Assembly: GCA_009783975.1 (NCBI GenBank)
Contig: WRCL01000054.1
Location: 1 to 8,626, forward strand
Reading direction: 5' to 3'
Source of the DNA: Micrococcales bacterium
Lineage (GTDB): Bacteria > Actinomycetota > Actinomycetes > Actinomycetales > Cellulomonadaceae
DNA: 8,626 nt
The translations under genes were made by a program, and so were the position numbers. The stretch's first letter is position 1; the number at the start of each line of letters is the position of its first letter. Below are positions 1-7,023 of this stretch, piece by piece. The notes below the pieces were generated by a model. The model was not told the origin of the DNA and did no database searches. It saw only the letters and a program-made list of their open reading frames with translations.

Positions 1-2
1 CG

Positions 3-191
3 CCGGTCGTGCTGCTGGACGAACCGACCACCTCCCTCGACAGTGAGGCGCGAAGAGAAGTTGTTCACCTGATAGACCGAGTGTTCGATTCTCGGCTGTG
101 TATCATCGTCAGCCACGACGAGTATCTCAGGCAAGAATTGTCAGACCTATCTGTGCTGCAGCTCACGGAAGGAGAGCTCGGTGGCCGCTGA
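3..191 (+). CDS. ABC transporter ATP-binding protein, C-terminal part (5' truncated by window edge)
   Basis: Only the last 62 codons lie in the window; the frame is open to the left edge, so the gene begins outside. The visible part starts with Walker B (PVVLLDEPTTSLD, including the D-loop SLD), followed about 23 residues later by the H-loop IVSHD. The tail LSVLQLTEGEL is typical of the end of LolD/MacB-type ATPases. These subunits hydrolyse ATP on the cytoplasmic face to drive a partner permease. The stop TGA (189-191) lies inside the next gene, which starts at 181, so the two overlap by 11 bases and are almost certainly co-translated. The overlap and the topology of the next protein support one ABC system. 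Walker A and the signature motif are outside the window and cannot be checked. The substrate is unknown. Confidence 0.9.
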   Translation, partial: PVVLLDEPTTSLDSEARREVVHLIDRVFDSRLCIIVSHDEYLRQELSDLSVLQLTEGELGGR

Positions 192-1389
192 CAAATCCTC
201 CGTCGACCTCGCTGCGGGTCGTTCGTCGCGGTATCTGCGAGCCGTCTCGGTGCTCTTTGCCTCGACTCTCCTCCTCGTCGTGCTGGTACTGCTGTTCGTC
301 GAGGCGCAGCAGGCCCAGATCAGGCGTCACCTGGCCGACAACCGTAACGTCCACATCATCCAGGTCACATACCATTCAGGGGAAAGTGACGTCCGTTCGC
401 TCAATTTCTCGGACTTGGATACGGTTGTCGACGCCGCACAGTCCTCCTCGAAGCACCGGGTGTCCGGCGTCATATATGCCGCACTCCCATTCGGGATCAG
501 CGCTGACAATGGGGAGTCGTATTTTGTGGAGGGCTTCATCGGTTCAGACCTCTCCTGGCTCCTCGGCGAAACGGTGCCCTCCGGCGACAGCGTGGTCTCA
601 CCTGGCCCGCAGGGCTCAGCCGTCCTTCAGGTCCCGGTCATCACGGCTCAAGGCGGTGGTTTCTCCGCAGACCAGTACGTGGACCGTCCGGTGGTCATTC
701 ACCCGCCGTCGTCAAAAGTACCGCTCGACGTGTTCGCCCCGCGCAACTCTATGTCGCTCGCCGTGGACGCAGAGACATTTTCGGACATCGTGTCGACCTC
801 ACTGGGCGTCAGCTGGGCCGAATTCGTCGACGACCATGATGCCGGTGCCGACCTCTCCGGGATCTCCGTGGTGAATTCGATCTTCGTGCACGTGGACTCC
901 CTGTCGGACGTCGTCCCCGCGGCCGAGGCGATCGAGGCTGGCGGGTTCGACGTCTCCTATGCGCTGAAGGCGTTCGACAACCTCGCTGGGACGGCCAGCA
1001 CAGCCACCTATGTCGCGATCGGGATCGTCGTGCTCACGCTGATCGGCGGGACCACACTCATCTTGGTCAACGGCCGGTCCTACCTGAGGCTGGCACGACG
1101 CGACATGGGCGTTCTTCTGCACCACGGCTACAAGCGGTCTCTCATCGCGTCACGGTACCGGGCTCGGATACTTCGTGTGCTCGTGCGGGCGGCGGTGCCG
1201 GCGACGGTGCTCATGCTGGCCGGGTCTGTCGCGGTACTCGGGCCGCACTGGTGGTACGCAGTGCCGAGCGTCGTCGTCATGGGTGCTGTGCTCGCCACGG
1301 TGTACACAGTGCTCGGCTACTGGATGCTCGGCAGGTGCCTGTCCGTCCCCGTTCTCTCGCTGCTCAAACACGAGCTGGAGTTCTCGTAA
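181..1389 (+). CDS. FtsX/MacB-type ABC transporter permease, four TM segments
   Basis: A 402-residue membrane protein with the type VII ABC (MacB/LolC/FtsX) layout. TM1 is at about residues 21-41 (VLFASTLLLVVLVLLFV), followed by a large extracytoplasmic domain of about 230 residues. TM2 is at about 276-297, TM3 at 333-353 and TM4 at 359-383. The loop between TM2 and TM3 (RLARRDMGVLLHHGYKRSLI) matches the usual cytoplasmic coupling segment of FtsX-like permeases, where the ATPase binds. The GTG start at 181 follows a strong Shine-Dalgarno, GGAAGGAG at 167-174, six bases upstream; it overlaps the ATPase stop. Proteins of this class transmit ATP-driven movement to periplasmic or surface partners, expel peptides or extract lipoproteins rather than transport through a channel. 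Base composition in the first kilobase looks less GC-rich than the rest of the window, which could mean later acquisition. The family assignment rests on topology and the coupling loop, not on strong sequence identity. Confidence 0.8.
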   Translation: MAADKSSVDLAAGRSSRYLRAVSVLFASTLLLVVLVLLFVEAQQAQIRRHLADNRNVHIIQVTYHSGESDVRSLNFSDLDTVVDAAQSSSKHRVSGVIYAALPFGISADNGESYFVEGFIGSDLSWLLGETVPSGDSVVSPGPQGSAVLQVPVITAQGGGFSADQYVDRPVVIHPPSSKVPLDVFAPRNSMSLAVDAETFSDIVSTSLGVSWAEFVDDHDAGADLSGISVVNSIFVHVDSLSDVVPAAEAIEAGGFDVSYALKAFDNLAGTASTATYVAIGIVVLTLIGGTTLILVNGRSYLRLARRDMGVLLHHGYKRSLIASRYRARILRVLVRAAVPATVLMLAGSVAVLGPHWWYAVPSVVVMGAVLATVYTVLGYWMLGRCLSVPVLSLLKHELEFS

Positions 1390-1454
1390 CACAGCAGAGC
1401 GGCGAATCACCCATACGGGGCGGAACACCACCTGTGTCAGCAGGCTCTGATGGG

Positions 1455-1480
1455 GTACGAGCCACGAGGGCTCGCTGTAC
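1455..1480 (+). promoter_or_regulatory. Hairpin in the permease-lipoprotein spacer
   Basis: CGAGCC (1458-1463) pairs with GGCTCG (1469-1474) across a five-base loop. An outer GTA/TAC pair (1455-1457 with 1478-1480) closes it after a three-base bulge. There is no T-run behind it, so it is not a classical intrinsic terminator. It ends seven bases before the lipoprotein Shine-Dalgarno (AGGAG, 1488-1492). It may act as a weak terminator of the ABC transcript, an mRNA processing site or a modulator of translation. The structure is seen; its function is inferred. Confidence 0.3.
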
Positions 1481-1498
1481 GCCACACAGGAGACCACC

Positions 1499-1966
1499 AT
1501 GCGACGCCCGACCCACCTCACGACCCTGTTCAGCGCTGCCGTTGTGCTGACGCTGTGCCTGGCTGGGTGCGACGACGGTGCCGATCCGGCCAGCCCGTCC
1601 GACGACGCGACGCCGCCGGTCGCGCCCACCGAACCCGTGGTTGCCATCACCACATGCGACCAGCTGACCGAGGTGCTCTTGTGCGAGGTCTTGTGGGACC
1701 ACAACGGGGAGCCTGAGTGGATCACCCTCGACTTCTATGACAACGGCGCCATGAGCTGGAGTGTCGACGACTCGCGTGTCGAAGGTACGGGCACCTGGAC
1801 GTTCGACGGGGACCGGACAGTCTCGGTCCACCTCGACACACCCATCCCGCAGGTGCCGACGAGCGACCTGTCGCTGGAGTTCGGAAAGACCCAGAACGGC
1901 TGCGGGACGACCGCACTCGTCGATCCTGCACTGTCGCTGCACTTCGACCCGCAGGCCTGCGAGTAG
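1499..1966 (+). CDS. Small secreted lipoprotein, unknown function
   Basis: A 155-residue protein with a textbook lipoprotein signal: MRRPTH n-region, hydrophobic stretch about 8-22, and lipobox L21-A-G-C24. The mature protein should be anchored to the outer face of the membrane by a diacylglycerol on Cys24. A low-complexity Asp/Pro/Ala/Ser linker (25-47) leads to a compact domain of about 105 residues. That domain contains ITLDFYDNGAMSWSVDD and GTGTWTFDGDRTVSVHL, an alternating pattern suggesting beta strands like those of lipocalin-type small domains. Four further cysteines (53, 62, 135, 154) could form two disulfides outside the cell. The ATG at 1499 follows AGGAG (1488-1492) at a spacing of six. 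It lies 109 bases behind the ABC permease on the same strand and could be its partner, but a shared transcript is not proven. No specific family is recognised. Confidence 0.85.
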   Translation: MRRPTHLTTLFSAAVVLTLCLAGCDDGADPASPSDDATPPVAPTEPVVAITTCDQLTEVLLCEVLWDHNGEPEWITLDFYDNGAMSWSVDDSRVEGTGTWTFDGDRTVSVHLDTPIPQVPTSDLSLEFGKTQNGCGTTALVDPALSLHFDPQACE

Positions 1967-2143
1967 CACCGAGAACTGGCCGAGCGCCGAGACATCGATC
2001 TCGGCGCCAGCCAGAACCTATCTTCCGCCGGTCAGGAGCCCGAGGGTCCGGTGCACCTCATCGACCAGACCGGCCGGGTAGGGGGCACGGTCGATGCGGT
2101 CAAGTCGATGTCGACTGCCCGCGTCACCGGTCGGGCTCGCTGA
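1967..2143 (+). other. Convergent intergenic region with an open continuation of the lipoprotein frame; possible gene remnant
   Basis: After the lipoprotein TAG (1964-1966) the same frame stays open for 58 codons to a TGA at 2141-2143. The translation looks protein-like (ELAERRDIDLGASQNL, then VHLIDQTGRVGGTVDAVKS). By hand count 45 of 58 third positions are G or C. There is no good start codon with a ribosome site, so it is not called as a gene. The opposite strand also stays open here, ending at 2018 with the reading LVDEVHRTLGLLTGGR, so open length alone is weak evidence. It could be a decayed 3' end of a former gene, a recoded extension of the lipoprotein, or chance in GC-rich DNA. No terminator is obvious between the two convergent genes. 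Confidence 0.2.
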
Positions 2144-2148
2144 TGGTG

Positions 2149-2685
2149 CTACGTGCGTCGGGCGGTCCACACGTGGGTCTGGCCGTAGCGGCGGTCGTCG
2201 TCGGGGGTGAGGGGGTCGGGCCACACGAGGGGGGCAGCGCGGGTGGGGCGTTCGACGACGACGGTGCCTCCGGGGGCGACGACGACGGCGATGGCTGCCA
2301 GGACGGCGCAGACGTCCAGGGCGTACGGGGGGTCGGCGAGGACGAGGTCGGCGGGGGCAACGGTCGCGAGGTACCGCTCGACGGGGGTGTGGACGACCGT
2401 GACGCGGTCGGCGACACCCAGCGCCGCGACGTTGGCCCGGCACACACGAGCTGCGCTGGCGTCGGCGTCGACGAGGACGGCGCTGGCTGCGCCGCGGCTG
2501 ACTGCTTCTAGTCCGAGCGCGCCAGACCCGGCGTACAGGTCGAGCACACTGGCGCCGTCGATGGCACCGGTGTGCTCCAGGCGGGAGAACACCGCTTCGC
2601 GGACGCGTTCGCTCGTCGGACGGGTGCCGCGTGGCGGAACTGCCAGGGTCCGGCCCCCGTAGGTGCCCGCGACGATCCGTGTCAC
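2149..2685 (-). CDS. rsmD: 16S rRNA (guanine(966)-N(2))-methyltransferase RsmD
   Basis: RsmD methylates N2 of G966 of 16S rRNA, using S-adenosylmethionine, on assembling 30S particles. The 178-residue protein opens with TRIVAGTYGGRTL and TRPTSERVREAVFSRL (residues 21-36), the characteristic N-terminal block of the family. SAM motif I is VLDLYAGSGALGLEA at 47-61, and the catalytic motif IV is D118-P-P-Y121. The family is usually about 180-200 residues, so this is complete. The GTG at 2685 was chosen because the family consensus begins exactly there and because it overlaps the stop of the upstream membrane-protein gene as GTGA (2685-2682), which implies coupled translation. No strong Shine-Dalgarno precedes it. 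In many actinobacteria rsmD sits near recG and coaD. Neither is present here: the downstream side is a convergent lipoprotein gene, and the upstream partners are an ABC system. Confidence 0.93.
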   Translation of the reverse strand: MTRIVAGTYGGRTLAVPPRGTRPTSERVREAVFSRLEHTGAIDGASVLDLYAGSGALGLEAVSRGAASAVLVDADASAARVCRANVAALGVADRVTVVHTPVERYLATVAPADLVLADPPYALDVCAVLAAIAVVVAPGGTVVVERPTRAAPLVWPDPLTPDDDRRYGQTHVWTARRT

Positions 2686-4334
2686 CGGCCCGCAGCCGCC
2701 GCTTCGCGCTGTTTCTCGGCTTCTTTCTGGGCGTCGAGCATCCGTTCTGACAACGTCTTGGTCGATGTCGACGAGGCGACGAGGATCGCGATGAACGACG
2801 TGCCGATCTGGATGATCCCCAGGGTCTGGCTCGCGTTGCCGAGCACCAGGGCGATCCATGTGGGCAACAGGCCGAGCACGACAATGTCAGGGCCGCGCGC
2901 CAGGACCGCACCGACCCCGGCGGGCACCGCTCCGAACGGGGTGGACACCAAGCTCGAACCCCAGTCGGGTGCCGGGCGGTACGCGGCACGCACAGCCGCA
3001 GCAGCCCACGCCGGCACCCCGGCCATCCCGATGACGAACCACCCCGCCGGGTCGCCCAACCATGACCCGACCGCCATGAACACCACGCCAGCCCACACGA
3101 GCATGACGATCCCGGGCACAGCCATACGGGCGCGACGGGCCGTCGTCGGCTCCAGCGGCAACAACCGGTCGAGGATCGGGGCCATCTCGGCACATCGCGA
3201 CCCTTCGGCCGACGCGCTCGCGGCGACGTACCCGCCGATGAGGACCGCGAGCAGCACCGGGCCCTGCCCGGACAGCTCAGGCACCACTGTGGCCAGGACC
3301 GGCACCGCCATGGCCAGAAGCACCTGCACGAGGTGGCGCACCGAGCGGCGCAGCAGCACCAGGTCAGCGGTCACCAGGGCGCTGGCCGGTCCGCGCGCTG
3401 TGCGCAGGCGCGAGACCCAGCGCCGCGCCGCGGGGGCAGCGCCGTCCGACAGTGCCCGGCCCAGCTCACGTGAGTCCATGGAGACCATGGCACCAACAGC
3501 CTGGGCGGCCACCGACCCGCTCTCACGCAGCGACGACGCACGGATCCGTCCGAGCCGGGCGTCGGTGAGCCATGCCAGGGCGACGACGACGAGCGCGACC
3601 GCCGCGAGCACCGGCCACGAGGGCACCGGGAGCTTGTCGGGTGTCAGGCCTTGCCACGCGGCGACGCCGAGCCCAACAGGGACGACGACGAGCATGAGGT
3701 CGCCGGTGAGCGCGCCGACGCGCCGCGAGGCACCCAGCGACTGTGCCACAGACATGACCAGGACGATCGTCGCCGCAGCCAGGGCCCCGGTCGCACCAGC
3801 GCGGACCGCACGTGCCACGGTGTCGTCGAGCAGCCCACCGTCGAGCAGGGCCAGGACGAGCGCACCAACCCCGGCCGCGGCAAGCGGCAACCGCCGGGCC
3901 GTGGGGCGCAGCAGACCTTTGCGGTCGACCGGCAGGCCCAGCCACCAGGCCGCTTCGGCGCCGCCAGCCCCGACGGGGCCAAGACGGCCGGCGAGCGACA
4001 CGACTGTGGCCGCCAGCGCCCCGATGAGCACCCCGACGATCGTCGGCATGAGGTCAGAGCCCCCGGCGCGGGTGACCGTCGGTGTCGACTGGCCCACCTG
4101 CTGCACGACACCAGCCGCCACGGCGACACCGATCGCGAGCACCGTCACCGAGTAGTACACGTCTGACAGCAACGAGCCCAGGCGTGCCCCGGCGCGTTGT
4201 TTCGTCGCGTCGCGGGTGTAGCGGCGGATCGCACCTGAACGCGGGACGTCGCCAAGCTCAGCCTCGGCGACGGCGGGGCAACCGTCGAGGTCGACGGGGT
4301 CAGGTGTCTCGTCGTCCCACTCGTGGGTGCTCAC
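2682..4334 (-). CDS. Polytopic membrane protein, probable permease partner of the ABC ATPase (possibly DUF6297-like)
   Basis: A 550-residue protein with a hydrophilic N-terminus (1-56) and about 12 predicted membrane segments. They lie near residues 60-80, 96-116, 149-166, 181-199, 210-228, 239-257, 333-352, 358-376, 404-425, 430-450, 484-500 and 504-521. A cytoplasmic stretch (258-330) separates two groups of six, and the tail (SERMLDAQKEAEKQREAAAA) is a charged helix. The two-halves layout resembles a fused ABC-2-type permease. The GTG start at 4334 overlaps the ATPase stop as GTGA, and its own stop overlaps rsmD in the same way. This position argues that it is the membrane subunit of the upstream ATPase. 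I associate the family with actinobacterial membrane proteins of unknown function (DUF6297), but this is from memory and not certain. No substrate can be inferred. Confidence 0.8.
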   Translation of the reverse strand: MSTHEWDDETPDPVDLDGCPAVAEAELGDVPRSGAIRRYTRDATKQRAGARLGSLLSDVYYSVTVLAIGVAVAAGVVQQVGQSTPTVTRAGGSDLMPTIVGVLIGALAATVVSLAGRLGPVGAGGAEAAWWLGLPVDRKGLLRPTARRLPLAAAGVGALVLALLDGGLLDDTVARAVRAGATGALAAATIVLVMSVAQSLGASRRVGALTGDLMLVVVPVGLGVAAWQGLTPDKLPVPSWPVLAAVALVVVALAWLTDARLGRIRASSLRESGSVAAQAVGAMVSMDSRELGRALSDGAAPAARRWVSRLRTARGPASALVTADLVLLRRSVRHLVQVLLAMAVPVLATVVPELSGQGPVLLAVLIGGYVAASASAEGSRCAEMAPILDRLLPLEPTTARRARMAVPGIVMLVWAGVVFMAVGSWLGDPAGWFVIGMAGVPAWAAAAVRAAYRPAPDWGSSLVSTPFGAVPAGVGAVLARGPDIVVLGLLPTWIALVLGNASQTLGIIQIGTSFIAILVASSTSTKTLSERMLDAQKEAEKQREAAAAGR

Positions 4335-5023
4335 GGTTCCGCCTCGATACGTTCGGCTGCCTCGTCGGGCATGAGCAGAGGTGAGGCGTCGTCGGCGACG
4401 AACACCGCACGGTCGGCGACGCTGCGCACCAAGGCCGGGTCGTGCGTGGCGAACAGCACCGTGCCGCCGGCCTCTTTTTCTGCGTTGAGACGGTCGGCGA
4501 GGTCTTCGCGCATCCGCAGGTCCAGGCGCTGCTCAGGTTCGTCCAGGACGAGCAACGTCCGCGGACGCACGAACCCCGCCGCGAGCAGCAACCGTCGTCG
4601 TTGGCCTGACGACAGCGCTGTGGGCAGCGACTTGGCGTGCTCAGCCAGCCCGAACTCCTCGAGCAGCTCAGCAACGAGCTCACGTGACCCCAGCATCCCG
4701 TGCCCGCGGGCTGTGAGGTACAGGTGCTCGGCGACGGTCAGCCCTGGGAAGTACGCGTCGTCGTCCAGGACGCTGGAGACCTTCGCACGGAACTCCACCG
4801 ACCGTTCGTCGGGCGCAGCACCGAGCACCGTCAGGGCCCCGCCAGCGACGTCGACGAGCCCGATGACCGCGCGCAGCACCGTCGACTTGCCTGCGCCGTT
4901 GGCGCCGACGAGGGCCAACGCTCTGCCCTCGGGCAAGTTGAACGACACCGGCGCGCACACCGGCGCCCCGCCGTATCCGACAAGAAGCTTCTTCGCCTGC
5001 ACCACAGACCGCGACTTCACCAC
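4331..5023 (-). CDS. ABC transporter ATP-binding protein
   Basis: A 230-residue nucleotide-binding subunit (numbered from GTG 5023). Walker A is GANGAGKST at 40-48 (Lys46), the signature LSSGQ at 137-141, Walker B LLVLDEP at 157-163 (Glu162 catalytic), and the H-loop ATHD contains His194. The Q-loop position is unusual: SVLDDDAYFPGLTVAEHL has Asp residues (87-89) where a Gln is expected. The D-loop reads QRLD rather than SALD. The short single-domain form resembles ABC-2 export ATPases. In-frame GTGs exist at 5029, 5023 and 5020, and a TAG at 5035-5033 blocks any longer form. I prefer 5023 because TAGGCT lies six bases upstream, matching the leaderless layout of the divergent gene; 5029 is the alternative, giving 232 residues. 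The stop overlaps the next gene as GTGA. Confidence 0.92.
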   Translation of the reverse strand: MVKSRSVVQAKKLLVGYGGAPVCAPVSFNLPEGRALALVGANGAGKSTVLRAVIGLVDVAGGALTVLGAAPDERSVEFRAKVSSVLDDDAYFPGLTVAEHLYLTARGHGMLGSRELVAELLEEFGLAEHAKSLPTALSSGQRRRLLLAAGFVRPRTLLVLDEPEQRLDLRMREDLADRLNAEKEAGGTVLFATHDPALVRSVADRAVFVADDASPLLMPDEAAERIEAEP

Positions 5024-5029
5024 CGGCAC

Positions 5030-5058
5030 AGCCTAGCGACCCGGACCACGAACGTCCG
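5030..5058 (-). promoter_or_regulatory. Putative promoter of the ABC-membrane protein-rsmD operon
   Basis: On the minus strand, TAGGCT (5035-5030) fits the TANNNT -10 consensus. CGGACG (5058-5053), 17 bases upstream, shares GAC with the TTGACA -35 consensus. Transcription would begin at about 5023, directly on a GTG codon, giving a leaderless mRNA. No Shine-Dalgarno is visible before 5029 or 5023, which agrees with this. The -35 match is weak. Confidence 0.45.
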
Positions 5059-5076
5059 CACCTGGCCAAAAGTGAC

Positions 5077-5104
5077 TCGACGGTGCCAGAGGGTGACATA
5101 TAGT
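5077..5104 (+). promoter_or_regulatory. Putative promoter of the kinase-like gene, leaderless
   Basis: TATAGT at 5099-5104 is the best -10 box in the window. TCGACG at 5077-5082 (four of six matches to TTGACA) lies 16 bases upstream. The predicted transcription start falls at about 5111, the first base of the GTG start codon, so the mRNA would be leaderless. It stands back to back with the minus-strand promoter in a spacer of under 90 bases, so regulation of the two divergent units could be linked. Confidence 0.6.
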
Positions 5105-5110
5105 GCAAAG

Positions 5111-7009
5111 GTGCTGTCCGGTGATGTCCTCTCGCGGTGGCTGCAGAACCGTGCTGGGACTGTCGTCGCCGGGTCGGTGGTGCGCCTGAGCACGTCGGGG
5201 CTGCTGCGGATGTCGACGGTCGTCGACTCGCGCCCGGTGCAGGTGATGCTGCCGGTGGCTCACGGGGGGCAGGCGGCGGTCGCACGGGCTGTGCCGCACG
5301 GCCATGACGGTCCGTCGCTGGCCCTGCGGGTGCAGGCGGTCTCCTCCGAGCAGGAAAAAGCCCGGCAGATGGAACGTCTCGTCGCGATGCTCACCGTCGC
5401 CGAGGCTGCCCGGGCCGACCCCGCGACGTACCCGGCGGTGCTGCCGGTGCTCGAGTCGTTCGTCGTGGGGGTGCCAAGCACCGAGCTGGGCAGCACTGGT
5501 CCGGTCACCGAGCACGAGCTGTGGTGTGACACCATGGCTTGGTGCCCGCGCAACCTCGCCGACCACTGCCACGACCTGGGCGCCGCGGCCCGCGGCCCGC
5601 GCGCTGTGGTCTCGGCGTTGCTGCCGGTCATGGCCACGGTCCGCGCTGTGCACGACAACCTCAACATCGTCCACCGCGACATCACCCCGGCCAACGTCCT
5701 GGTCGACGAGACAGGCCGGCTGCTGCTCGCTGACTGGGGTATCGCCCACACGGTCGCTGCTGACCGCACCTCCACCCACACCCAGATGGTCGGCAACCGC
5801 GGGTTCTCCTTGCCGCCGGAGATGCTGCTGGGCAACACCGCCGTCGGACGGTACACCGACGCGTGGTACCTCGGTTCGCTCCTGGTGTGGATGCTCACCG
5901 GCCACGCTCCAGGCCCGATGGGCGAGCTGCCGCCAACACCTGGAGGCCCACAGCTGGTCGCCGTGGCACAGGGGTTGTGCCACCGTGACCCTGCCGCACG
6001 GCTGGACCTGTCGCTCGCCGTGGCGCACCTGGCCCGGCTCGCCGGGTCGACCGGGACGCTGCCGCCTCCTGCGTCGACGACCAGCGTGCTCACACCTGGC
6101 CCGGCCCCGACGTTCACGCACCCAGGCCAACCCCCGTACAGCACCGGACAGGTCGCGTCGTACGCAGGTGCGCCTGTGTACGGCACGCGCCCCGGTGCGG
6201 CCCGGGCGGAGGCTGAGCAGCTGCGTTCGCGCCTCGCGGGCTTCCAGACCGGCGCCCAGACCACCAGGTACGCACCCAGCGTGGGCTCAGGCGTCCAAGA
6301 CGCACGACCGTGGGACGAACAGGCCCCGTCGGGCACGAACACCAAGGCCCTGGCTGTCGTCGCCACAGGTGTTGTGCTGCTCGTCGTGATCGTCGTCGCT
6401 GGGCTGTGGTTCGCGCTGGGGTCGCGCCCGGGCACCCCAGCCGCCAAGCCATCAGGGACCTCATCAACGACCGCGACGGCACGCCCGAGCGCCCCGTCAC
6501 CGACCCCCGACCCTGAACCGGACGACCCCGAACCGGACTACCCGCCGTTCACCGGGCTGGCCGCAGCGAAGGCTGCGTTCCCGCTCACAGGCAACCCGAC
6601 CTGCTCGACAGCCGACGCTTCCAAGCACTGGGCGGTCGGCGCGAAAGAGGTCTACCGCTGCACCTGGCCCGGGATCAACGCGACCTTGTACCTCAGCTTG
6701 TGGCCGAGCGCCGCCGCCGGTGCCAAGGCGTGGGAGAACGTCGACAGCACGGCCCTGGGCGCGGGTTCCATGATCAAGAACAGCGGGAGCTGGTCGTTCA
6801 CCGCCGACCCTGACAACCCGCGTGGGCCGAGCTTTGAGATCAGCACCACACCGAGCAACCCGATGTACACGACGCTGTGCTACTACGACCTGCCGTACTG
6901 CTCGACCGTCGAGTTCGGCGACGCGTACGAGTACAAGAAGGCAGACGCTCGCCGGGACCTGCTCACCGCCGCGCAGGCCGCCGCGCTTGTCGCGTCCTGG
7001 AAAGCCTGA
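5111..7009 (+). CDS. Membrane-anchored Ser/Thr protein kinase-like protein with extracytoplasmic domain
   Basis: A 632-residue protein starting at GTG 5111, directly downstream of a -10 box (TATAGT); no in-frame start with a ribosome site lies nearby. Residues about 40-312 form a kinase-like fold: catalytic loop H188-R-D190-I-T-P-A-N195, D208-W-G210 in place of DFG, PPE (235-237) in place of APE, structural Asp250 and the subdomain XI Arg297. The N-lobe is degenerate. No GxGxxG loop is visible, and the beta-3 segment SLALRV has Arg73 where the ATP-anchoring Lys is expected. The usual Lys after HRD is Thr192, seen also in other bacterial kinases. A Pro/Ser/Thr-rich juxtamembrane stretch (313-411) precedes one TM (about 413-437). 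Outside lies a Pro/Asp linker (438-480) and a domain with Cys498, 517, 590 and 597. The topology matches PknB-type receptors, but the outer domain is not PASTA and is not recognised. It may be a weak kinase or a pseudokinase scaffold. Confidence 0.85.
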   Translation: MLSGDVLSRWLQNRAGTVVAGSVVRLSTSGLLRMSTVVDSRPVQVMLPVAHGGQAAVARAVPHGHDGPSLALRVQAVSSEQEKARQMERLVAMLTVAEAARADPATYPAVLPVLESFVVGVPSTELGSTGPVTEHELWCDTMAWCPRNLADHCHDLGAAARGPRAVVSALLPVMATVRAVHDNLNIVHRDITPANVLVDETGRLLLADWGIAHTVAADRTSTHTQMVGNRGFSLPPEMLLGNTAVGRYTDAWYLGSLLVWMLTGHAPGPMGELPPTPGGPQLVAVAQGLCHRDPAARLDLSLAVAHLARLAGSTGTLPPPASTTSVLTPGPAPTFTHPGQPPYSTGQVASYAGAPVYGTRPGAARAEAEQLRSRLAGFQTGAQTTRYAPSVGSGVQDARPWDEQAPSGTNTKALAVVATGVVLLVVIVVAGLWFALGSRPGTPAAKPSGTSSTTATARPSAPSPTPDPEPDDPEPDYPPFTGLAAAKAAFPLTGNPTCSTADASKHWAVGAKEVYRCTWPGINATLYLSLWPSAAAGAKAWENVDSTALGAGSMIKNSGSWSFTADPDNPRGPSFEISTTPSNPMYTTLCYYDLPYCSTVEFGDAYEYKKADARRDLLTAAQAAALVASWKA

Positions 7010-7023
7010 CGCCCGCCGCACGG

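Noticed and set aside
2027..2074. Terminator between the convergent lipoprotein and rsmD genes (GCCGGTC with GACCGGC)
   Set aside because: The arms are only seven bases with a 34-base loop and no T-run on either side.
2018..3193. Long minus-strand Arg/Pro-rich frame across rsmD
   Set aside because: It overlaps rsmD and the membrane gene in another frame and has no family features; rsmD motifs are unambiguous.
2572..4155. Long plus-strand frame opposite the membrane protein
   Set aside because: Composition is Ala/Arg/Thr/Ser/Pro-rich low complexity; it is antisense to a protein with clear periodic TM segments and two GTGA junctions.
4700..5110. N-terminal extension of the kinase frame upstream of 5111
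   Set aside because: It is antisense to the ABC ATPase with its conserved motifs, and the promoter -10 box lies inside it.
5260..6447. Minus-strand frames opposite the kinase gene
   Set aside because: They mirror the kinase coding sequence and lack recognisable motifs; the plus strand carries the HRD, DWG and TM features.
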